Positions 14,731 to 20,194 of a DNA stretch of 20,194 nucleotides are shown in pieces (within the stretch, counting starts at the first letter, position 1; each line of letters starts with the position of its first letter). The DNA is from JBAYNS01 sp041678625. Its GTDB lineage: Bacteria > Patescibacteriota > Gracilibacteria > Peribacterales > Peribacteraceae. Made by a program: the position numbers and the translations under genes. The notes below the pieces were generated by a model. It was not told the DNA's origin, did not search any database, and saw only the letters and a list, made by a program, of their open reading frames with translations. Where the stretch lies: NCBI GenBank assembly GCA_041678625.1, contig JBAYNS010000011.1, positions 1 to 20,194 on the forward strand, in the 5' to 3' direction.

Positions 14731-17124
14731 GTGTTCTCCAAAATCTTCAGCCACGGCATCCTGGGAATCAACGCACGCAACCTGCTCTACGTAAAACCCT
14801 TCAACCCAAAGAAAGCGACTGCGCTTGCCGATAGTAAACTGCAAACCAAAGCATACCTGGCAACACGGGGTATTCCTGCAGCCAAGATTTACGCAAGAAT
14901 TGAGAATCGACGCCAACTGCAACAATTTGATTTTTCACAATTGCCGGACGAATGTGTTTTGAAACCGAATCAGGGATTCGGCGGAGAGGGAATTATGGTG
15001 TTCAAAGGCAGAAAGGATGACATGTTTCTAATCCAAGGGAAAACGGCGATCAGTGATACGGAACTCTCTGCACATATCGAAGATATTCTGGATGGAAAGT
15101 TTTCTCTGGGGGGCAGGCATGATACGGCATTCTTTGAACAGATTCTGTTTCCTCATGAATGCTTTGCCCGTTTTCGACCAGTGGGTCTGCCTGATATCCG
15201 CGTCATTGTTTTTAATCTGGTACCGGTCATGGCGATGTTGCGCATCCCGACAAAGGAGAGTGAGGGGAAAGCAAATGTTCATTTAGGCGGTATTGGTATT
15301 GGCATCGACATCGCCAAAGGAACAACAACACACGCCGCGCAGTATCATGGCCTTCTGAAAGAACTGCCGCACGGAGGATCGCCATCCGGTATAAAAATCC
15401 CCTATTGGGATGAGATCCTGCTCACGTGTTCACGCATTCAGTCCATAACCAATATTGGCTATCTGGCCGTGGATATGACCATAGACCAGAACATCGGTCC
15501 TGCAGTGCTGGAAGTAAATGCGCGCGCAGGGCTGATGGTGCAACTGGCAAATCTAGCACCGCTGCGTGCACGCCTGGAACGTGTGAAAGGATTAAAGGTG
15601 AGTTCTCCGGAGAAAGGTGCCCGTTTAGGACAAGAGATATTCGGCGAGAAAGTAAAGAAGTTACACACCGCAAAAGAGACAGCCGAAAATCAGCGCCCGG
15701 TTCTTGGCACACACGAGACCATCATCATTGTTGGATCGGGAGAAAGCATCGAAGTGCCAACGCTGATTTCCCCCGGAAAAGAACGCAGCATTTTTGATCC
15801 TCAATTGATTGCACAACTCAGAGAGAAAGGCGCGGCAGAACCACAAGACCACACAGAGCAAACATTCCGTGTGAAGTTCACTCTGGGAGGCAAGAAGATT
15901 CAAACGCTTGTCTATGCAAAGGAAATTCCCAATAAGGACGTACAGGCCATCATTGGCAAAAGGGACTTGGGGGATTTCTTGATTGACCCCTCCAAGGAGA
16001 AAAGTGCACAAAAGACTTCACGCATGTCTGCCGTGAAAAGTGATCTGCGCGCAGTGGATAATACGCTGGCGCAATTCGATCGGGATCTGCTGATCATCAA
16101 ATATCTGAAACCTATTAATCTGGAAGAAGAGCGTCAGCGCCTATCGGAAGATCGACGGTATAATCCGACCTTTTTGTATCCGGAAATCGACATCGACATA
16201 AACGAAGCGCAAAAACGGCTTCAAAAAACCATCGAGGATGACTCCGCCTTAGGAATATTGCTGGAGAAGAAGCGCCAAAAACTGCTGGAGCGCATTGCAA
16301 TGTTGCAAGCACGCGGCAATGCGGAGGAATTTCTCATGGCATCCAAGAAACTCTACGGAAGCCTTTCCTCTTCAATCCTGCGTGCGGCAGAAGCGGCGCT
16401 GCATCATCGTCAAGCATGTGATCTGCTACCGCCACAGAAGGAATTGCTTTCCCCGCAATCGGTAAAAACCCTGTTTGAAGAAGTGCTGGAACGCTACGGA
16501 CTCTATAACTGGCAGGTTTCCGTTCGTGCGCGTCTGGTTGCCGACTGTACTGTTGGAGGACAACATATTTATATACGAGAAGGGGCACGCTTTGAAAAGC
16601 AACATGTGCAAGCTCTCATAGCACATGAGATTGAGACGCACGTGCTCACTGCAGAAAACGGTGACCATCAGCCCTATGCATTGCTGCGCCGCGGATGTGC
16701 GAATTATCTGGACACACAGGAAGGTTTGGCTATCTACAACCAGAACGGCGTCTTGAGTCCGCACCATGAACGGCGTTTTAACCCGCCGCGCAATGTACTG
16801 GGTCTTGCATTCGGTCTGGAACATTCGTTTGCAGAGACACGCGCATACTTGGAAGAAGAACTGGGGTACACGGCTGACAAAGCAGTCACGCAGACAATTT
16901 CCATTAAGCGCGGTCTTGGCGATACGTCACAGGGTGGTGGTTTTACCAAGAGTCTGGTGTACTTCCGCGGTCTGCGAGCTATCGAACGATTTGTGGAAAA
17001 GGGCGGCGACCTGAAGCGTCTCTATGTCGGAAAAATCGCACTGGAAGACCTGGACCTTGTGGAAAGTCTTACGGATTTACAGCCACCGTTGCTCATTCCC
17101 GAACATCTGCGCGAAGAACGATAA
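14731..17124 (+). CDS. Three-domain fusion: RimK-like ATP-grasp ligase, degenerate retropepsin-like domain, DUF1704/MATCAP (QEGLA) metallopeptidase
   Basis: 797 aa, no signal peptide, presumably cytosolic. Residues 1 to about 305 form an alpha-L-glutamate ligase-related ATP-grasp domain: GILGINARNLLYV at 9-21, VLKPNQGFGGEGIMVF at 76-91 (nucleotide-binding Lys and Gly loop), and AVLEVNARAGLMVQLAN at 258-274 (metal-binding Glu and Asn). Residues about 325-425 resemble DUF785/RimB-type retropepsin-like proteins: FRVKFTLGGKKIQTLV, then VQAIIGKRDLGDFLIDPSK, matching the family's LIGRxxL-xFxVDPS. The catalytic DTGA is missing and SPGK (347-350) appears in its place. Residues about 430-797 are DUF1704, with HEIETH at 632-637 (HExxxH zinc site), QEGLA at 663-667 (E664 a likely third ligand) and GGGFTKSLVYFRG at 735-747. 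Starts at GTG 14731, matching family N-termini. It probably adds and removes amino acids on a peptide or protein, in partnership with the 7TM protein. Confidence 0.86.
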   Translation: MFSKIFSHGILGINARNLLYVKPFNPKKATALADSKLQTKAYLATRGIPAAKIYARIENRRQLQQFDFSQLPDECVLKPNQGFGGEGIMVFKGRKDDMFLIQGKTAISDTELSAHIEDILDGKFSLGGRHDTAFFEQILFPHECFARFRPVGLPDIRVIVFNLVPVMAMLRIPTKESEGKANVHLGGIGIGIDIAKGTTTHAAQYHGLLKELPHGGSPSGIKIPYWDEILLTCSRIQSITNIGYLAVDMTIDQNIGPAVLEVNARAGLMVQLANLAPLRARLERVKGLKVSSPEKGARLGQEIFGEKVKKLHTAKETAENQRPVLGTHETIIIVGSGESIEVPTLISPGKERSIFDPQLIAQLREKGAAEPQDHTEQTFRVKFTLGGKKIQTLVYAKEIPNKDVQAIIGKRDLGDFLIDPSKEKSAQKTSRMSAVKSDLRAVDNTLAQFDRDLLIIKYLKPINLEEERQRLSEDRRYNPTFLYPEIDIDINEAQKRLQKTIEDDSALGILLEKKRQKLLERIAMLQARGNAEEFLMASKKLYGSLSSSILRAAEAALHHRQACDLLPPQKELLSPQSVKTLFEEVLERYGLYNWQVSVRARLVADCTVGGQHIYIREGARFEKQHVQALIAHEIETHVLTAENGDHQPYALLRRGCANYLDTQEGLAIYNQNGVLSPHHERRFNPPRNVLGLAFGLEHSFAETRAYLEEELGYTADKAVTQTISIKRGLGDTSQGGGFTKSLVYFRGLRAIERFVEKGGDLKRLYVGKIALEDLDLVESLTDLQPPLLIPEHLREER

Positions 17125-17144
17125 CATACTTGGAACAGCGAATT

Positions 17145-18188
17145 TCACAACTCTTCTTCAATCCACGTTACTCGTTCCAGTGTTGGAAGCACTGTCATCC
17201 ATGTGAGCCCGCTTGCAAAGCGCAGCGGATCCCCGTTGGCGTCTTCAAAAACGAACGGTGATTCTTCTCCTGCTTTGCGCCAACGCCCGGGGATGACCAC
17301 ACCGGATTGGAAGAGTAGAACGCGTCCCTGCCCCCGAACCGTAATATCCAAGCGGCCAAATTCCCCCTCTCCGTTGATGGGGACTTCCAGAATCAAAACG
17401 TTCCTTGGTTGAGCTTCGCTCACAATACCGCCATTCGTTCGTATGTAACGCCTGGATGTAACTTGATACTCGTAGAGAACGTCATGCACGGGATTGTGAA
17501 AATTCACATGGATGACGCGCGCACGTTCTCCTGAGCGGACTGTACCCGTCTCGTAAGGCGGCCAAAGGGTAGTAGTCAGATTTTCCGGAAGTAAATCCTC
17601 TATGCGATCTTTGACAATAAAAAGATTGTGCGGAGCGGGAATGTTGTCTGCGCGCAAAAAATGATCTGAGTAATACAGACCGTTCAGCGCAGTGATTGCC
17701 GAATCATTCTGCGCACGCTCGAGCGCTTCGGGGCTTCCGCCCGCATGGTAAATAACATGCGTTATAGGCAAAGCGCCATCCAGAAAATATGGGCGCAACG
17801 ACCGAACCGGACCGACCTGAATGGGGAGACGACGTACATCAAAGAAGACGACAAAACGGGAAATTAAACCTTCGACCAGGTACTCCTGAATGAGAACGGC
17901 ATCACGCAACCCCTGATGATAGAGGCGCGCCTGTTCGTGATTTTCCACAATAACGGCAACGAGCGACCGTTCCCCTCTGCCTATAAAAGGAAAAAGGCTG
18001 AGCTTAGAAAGAAAACCGGAAATCACCGAAGGCTGTTCCGGTAACACCGTACGCTCCAACGGGACAGGAGATTTCGGCGTATCGAGCGCAACTCCCTGTT
18101 GGAAAGAAACGCCGTAAAAAAGCGCGCCTCCCACTACCAACGTACCCAGAAGAACCAGTGTAAGAAGAAAGCGTTCCAAAAATTGCAT
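17145..18188 (-). CDS. DUF3048 (YerB-like) membrane-anchored extracellular protein
   Basis: 347 aa. Residues about 5-27 (ERFLLTLVLLGTLVVGGALF) form an uncleaved N-terminal membrane anchor, and the rest is probably outside the membrane. The DUF3048 hallmarks are clear: SLVAVIVENHEQARLYHQGL at 75-94, VEGLISRFVVFF at 105-116, IQVGPVRSLRPYFLDG at 123-138, VIYHAGGSP at 145-153, and later PHNLFIVKD. The biochemical role of the family (B. subtilis YerB is a lipoprotein member) is unknown; a cell-wall function is often assumed. The gene lies 12 bp after the bL25 gene on the same strand and converges on the ligase gene, with only 20 bp between the two stop codons and no obvious bidirectional terminator. 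Confidence 0.88.
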   Translation of the reverse strand: MQFLERFLLTLVLLGTLVVGGALFYGVSFQQGVALDTPKSPVPLERTVLPEQPSVISGFLSKLSLFPFIGRGERSLVAVIVENHEQARLYHQGLRDAVLIQEYLVEGLISRFVVFFDVRRLPIQVGPVRSLRPYFLDGALPITHVIYHAGGSPEALERAQNDSAITALNGLYYSDHFLRADNIPAPHNLFIVKDRIEDLLPENLTTTLWPPYETGTVRSGERARVIHVNFHNPVHDVLYEYQVTSRRYIRTNGGIVSEAQPRNVLILEVPINGEGEFGRLDITVRGQGRVLLFQSGVVIPGRWRKAGEESPFVFEDANGDPLRFASGLTWMTVLPTLERVTWIEEEL

Positions 18189-18200
18189 AGCAAAGAATGA

Positions 18201-18869
18201 TTATGATTTCTTGTCCTCCTCTGTTGAACCTTCTGCACCTGCTGCCGCCTCGGCTCCTTCTGCACCTGCCGCCGCCTCGACCCCCTCTGCTATAGGAGCT
18301 GCTTCTACCACTTCTTCCGCCCGCGGTTCCTGTACCGTTACGATAACCATCTCTGGATCATCATCAACAGTCACTCCTGCCGGAACCGAGAGATCTGCAA
18401 CAGTGAGTGTTGCACCAAACTCAGCCAAACCTGCGATGCTCACCGGAATATCATGGGGAAGTGCGGAAGGCAGACAACGGACTGTAACGTGATCGTGCGC
18501 CGCTACCAGAATACCACCTATGTCTTTCACTGCAGGAGCTTGGCCCTCCAGACGGATAGGAACTTCTGCCTCTACTTCTTTCTTCATATTCACAGCATAA
18601 AAATCCACATGGTGGATACTTCCGGAAACAGGCTCCAGCGCCACATCGTGGAAGAGCGTGGGAACCGTGCGGCCATCAATATTCAATTCTACCAACGTGC
18701 TCATCCCTGCCGTCTGATACGCCTTGAAAATGGCGCTGTATTCACAGCATAACGATGTGTTCTCTACCTCGTTCCCATAGAGCACGCACGGCACCTTTTT
18801 CTGGTGACGCAGGTCTTTTGCAGACACGCCTTCTGTACGAGCCGTTGCAACAAGGGAGATTGTAGTCAT
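18201..18869 (-). CDS. rplY: Ribosomal protein bL25 (Ctc/TL5 type), 222 aa
   Basis: Binds 5S rRNA in the 50S subunit; longer forms are known as general stress protein Ctc or TL5. The N-terminal L25 domain (about 1-90) starts MTTISLVATARTEGVSAKDL and contains VPCVLYGNEVEN and VELNIDGRTV, ending PVSGSIHHVDFYAVNMKKEV. The C-terminal beta domain (about 93-185) includes VPIRLEGQAPAVKDIGGILV and DLSVPAGVTVDDDPEMVIVTV. The tail (about 190-222) is an Ala/Glu/Gly repeat from a 27-bp DNA duplication and ends in charged residues. The ATG at 18869 was chosen because the L25 domain begins there; an upstream in-frame ATG at 18884 would add five residues. It is probably cotranscribed with the DUF3048 gene downstream. 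Confidence 0.93.
   Translation of the reverse strand: MTTISLVATARTEGVSAKDLRHQKKVPCVLYGNEVENTSLCCEYSAIFKAYQTAGMSTLVELNIDGRTVPTLFHDVALEPVSGSIHHVDFYAVNMKKEVEAEVPIRLEGQAPAVKDIGGILVAAHDHVTVRCLPSALPHDIPVSIAGLAEFGATLTVADLSVPAGVTVDDDPEMVIVTVQEPRAEEVVEAAPIAEGVEAAAGAEGAEAAAGAEGSTEEDKKS
18229..18282. repeat. 27-bp tandem duplication in the bL25 C-terminal tail
   Basis: Unit 1 (18229-18255) and unit 2 (18256-18282) are near-identical and encode EGAEAAAGA-type nonapeptides in the acidic tail. A multiple of three keeps the frame, so copy number could vary between strains without breaking the protein. Confidence 0.75.
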
Positions 18870-18884
18870 ACCTAAAGCCTGCAA

Positions 18885-18913
18885 AGGCTAAGGAATATCC
18901 GGGGAATGGTCAA
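18885..18913 (-). promoter_or_regulatory. Possible promoter for bL25 and DUF3048
   Basis: On the minus strand, -35 TTGACC (18908-18913), a 17-bp spacer and -10 TAGCCT (18885-18890), placing the transcription start about 9 nt before the ATG at 18869. The -35 is good and the -10 weak. The interval 18870-18992 holds no gene. Confidence 0.33.
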
Positions 18914-18992
18914 CAAAATACAGCACTTGTTCCCCATGGTATGTATTCATCCTGCATACGAATAACAAGCAACGAATCAATAAATCGACAAA

Positions 18993-19808
18993 TTAGAGTG
19001 CATAGGAGCAACCTGCGCGTTTTCGCCACTTCTGAAAATACTTCACCGCACTTGCCAGATGCGCCCTTCCTGCAGAGGTAAACAAGAGCGGCAGGACTCC
19101 GGAACCGCTTAGCCGTTGTTTGCGATCGCGCGCCTCGACCATCGGGTAGTACACAACGCGCTTCCCCATCACCCAACATCGGCGGCACAAATCTGTATCA
19201 TCGAAAAAGAGGAAAAATCGCGGATCAAACCCCTGCAATTGCTCAAAGAAGTCCCGGCGCATGAGCATGCATGCCCCCGCTATCCAGTCGGTATTCCGCA
19301 CCGTGAGAGGATTCTTCTCATGTTGAAGATAGCGCTGCAGGCGTGTGGGGAAAAAATGTCTGAGAACGGTACGCTTAATGACGATATCGAAGATCGTGGG
19401 AAACGTGCGGTACGAATCGCGCACTGTCCCATCGGGGAAAACGAGCTTTGGCCCGATAATACCAATGGAACGATCTTCCCTGAGCACGGCAATAAGCCGT
19501 TCCAGCGCATCCGGTTGCGGCTCGGTATCGGGATTCACAATCAGGATGTACTCGCCGGCAGCGTAGCGCTCGCCGATGTTGTTGCCGCTGCCAAAACCCA
19601 GATTGCGCGGCGTCTCCACGATCCGGACATCGCCGAAGGAAGCGATGCGATTGCGCAGAATGCCGATGGAATCGTCATCGGAGTGGTTATCAACCACGAT
19701 GATTTCCATCTGACCGGCGATGCTCTGGCACTGCAGATTCATCACGCAGCGCACGGCATCGCGGGGCGTGCGGTAGTTGAGGACAATTGCAGAAACAAGA
19801 GGAGTCAT
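18993..19808 (-). CDS. Family 2 glycosyltransferase (rhamnosyltransferase/WbbL-like)
   Basis: 271 aa, GT-A fold enzyme transferring a sugar from a nucleotide-sugar donor, probably in surface polysaccharide assembly at the inner face of the membrane. Motifs in order: SAIVLNYRTP at 6-15; EIIVVDNHSDDDS at 35-47; NLGFGSGNNIG at 69-79; YILIVNPDTEPQPDALERL at 87-105 (NPD replaces a classic DXD); DWIAGACMLMRRDFFE at 174-189; GFDPRFFLFFDDTDLCRR at 193-210 (the [ED]DxDLC motif with the catalytic acid); and VYYPMVEARDRKQRLSGSG at 219-237. There are no transmembrane helices, so it is likely peripheral. The ATG at 19808 fits family N-termini. No other glycan gene is visible in the window. Acceptor and sugar cannot be told from sequence. 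Confidence 0.92.
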   Translation of the reverse strand: MTPLVSAIVLNYRTPRDAVRCVMNLQCQSIAGQMEIIVVDNHSDDDSIGILRNRIASFGDVRIVETPRNLGFGSGNNIGERYAAGEYILIVNPDTEPQPDALERLIAVLREDRSIGIIGPKLVFPDGTVRDSYRTFPTIFDIVIKRTVLRHFFPTRLQRYLQHEKNPLTVRNTDWIAGACMLMRRDFFEQLQGFDPRFFLFFDDTDLCRRCWVMGKRVVYYPMVEARDRKQRLSGSGVLPLLFTSAGRAHLASAVKYFQKWRKRAGCSYAL

Positions 19809-19871
19809 ATTAATCAGTATGAAGAATCACCTGTGCTCTTAAGAGTATCGGGTTCGATCATCAGCACAATA

Positions 19872-19889
19872 GAAGAGTTTTTGCTCTTC
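19872..19889. repeat. Small inverted repeat in the AT-rich right-end spacer
   Basis: GAAGAG (19872-19877) and CTCTTC (19884-19889) with a 6-nt T-rich loop. It is weak, with no T-tract following. The surrounding spacer (19809-20057) has no gene I can support and is markedly more AT-rich than the rest of the window. Confidence 0.3.
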
Positions 19890-19947
19890 GGGCAGTGTTC
19901 TGCTCCTTGTAGAACTGCAGCATCAGTCCTATTTACTAATAAATTAT

Positions 19948-19964
19948 GTAACAACATTTGTTAC
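19948..19964. promoter_or_regulatory. Perfect dyad (operator-like) upstream of the right-end gene
   Basis: GTAACAA (19948-19954), CAT, TTGTTAC (19958-19964): a perfect 7-bp palindrome with a 3-bp centre. A further half-site, TAACAA, lies at 20043-20048 close to the ATG at 20058. A repressor or activator site controlling the downstream gene is plausible; no repressor gene is in view. Confidence 0.4.
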
Positions 19965-20057
19965 TATTATAAAAAATGCAGAATATGCTTGACCAGTTAA
20001 GATAACACCAGATAAAATAGAGCCGATGTAAGTTATATTTTCTAACAATTTTCCAAA

Positions 20058-20194
20058 ATGGATGATTATAAATTCGAAAAATTCACTCGCAGAGGAGCAA
20101 AATTAGGGAATTATTCTATAAGCCTGACCAAAAATCACTCATTTGGTTTTAGTTCAGCTTTTTGTTCACAAGAAAATCTAAAACAATACAAAAA
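20058..20194 (+). CDS. Unidentified gene, first 45 codons only; runs off the window
   Basis: The frame is open from the ATG at 20058 to the end: MDDYKFEKFTRRGAKLGNYS, then ISLTKNHSFGFSSAF and a charged end. I do not recognise a family with confidence. The pattern of an FEKFTRR-type opening followed by a short Ser/Phe strand is the sort seen at the start of small DNA-associated or phage-type hypothetical proteins, but this is only an impression. Base composition is much more AT-rich than every other gene here, which suggests different ancestry. No Shine-Dalgarno sequence is visible. A dyad lies about 95 bp upstream. Confidence 0.5.
   Translation, partial: MDDYKFEKFTRRGAKLGNYSISLTKNHSFGFSSAFCSQENLKQYK

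Noticed and set aside
17125..17144. Bidirectional terminator between the convergent ligase and DUF3048 genes
   Set aside because: Only 20 bp with no stem and no T-tract on either strand.
18901..18935. GGGGAA/TTCCCC inverted repeat as terminator of the glycosyltransferase gene
   Set aside because: The 23-nt loop is long, the arms are only 6 bp and no T-tract follows on the minus strand.
19116..20000. 294-codon open frame on the plus strand opposite the glycosyltransferase
   Set aside because: It is antisense to a gene with all family 2 glycosyltransferase motifs, its translation shows no domain, and its end runs into AT-rich spacer with a composition shift.

Overview
The window looks like chromosomal DNA from a Patescibacteria/CPR-type bacterium, most plausibly of the Peregrinibacteria/Peribacteria kind. 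This placement is inference from gene content and style: DUF212 and DUF3048 proteins, bL25, a short hibernation factor, very large proteins with no recognisable family, few Shine-Dalgarno sequences, GTG starts and moderate GC. UGA is used as a normal stop (for example at 10579 and 1180), so the code is the standard bacterial one and not the UGA-glycine code of Gracilibacteria.

Layout. 1-2503 (minus strand): the N-terminal part of prolyl-tRNA synthetase, a tandem pair of 140-aa DUF212 (divergent PAP2) membrane proteins, a short inverted-repeat element, and a RecB/Cas4-like PD-(D/E)XK nuclease with an iron-sulfur cysteine set and repeat DNA embedded in its reading frame. 2599-12220 (minus strand): about 9.6 kb of five tightly spaced genes of unknown function (78, 465, 148, about 1295 and 1188 aa), reading away from a strong-looking extended -10 promoter. 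They encode coiled-coil, multi-membrane-segment and acidic low-complexity proteins and probably make one membrane-associated assembly.

12388-17124 (plus strand, divergent): a short HPF/RaiA ribosome hibernation factor; a secreted-PKD plus 7TM protein of the inactive-transglutaminase/7TM family; a 456-bp cassette with a four-helix-bundle (S23/IVP) gene bracketed by inverted repeats; and a 797-aa three-domain protein. That protein joins a RimK-like ATP-grasp amino-acid ligase, a degenerate retropepsin-like (DUF785) domain and a DUF1704/MATCAP-type HExxxH (QEGLA) metallopeptidase. The 7TM and ligase/peptidase genes look like one functional unit later split by the cassette, and they are the most interesting system here: a possible amino-acid ligase and carboxypeptidase (writer and eraser) in one chain, paired with a membrane receptor-like partner.

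17145-19808 (minus strand, convergent with the ligase): a membrane-anchored DUF3048 (YerB-like) protein, ribosomal protein bL25/Ctc, and a family 2 glycosyltransferase. 19809-20194: AT-rich DNA with a perfect dyad and the start of an unidentified plus-strand gene that runs off the window.
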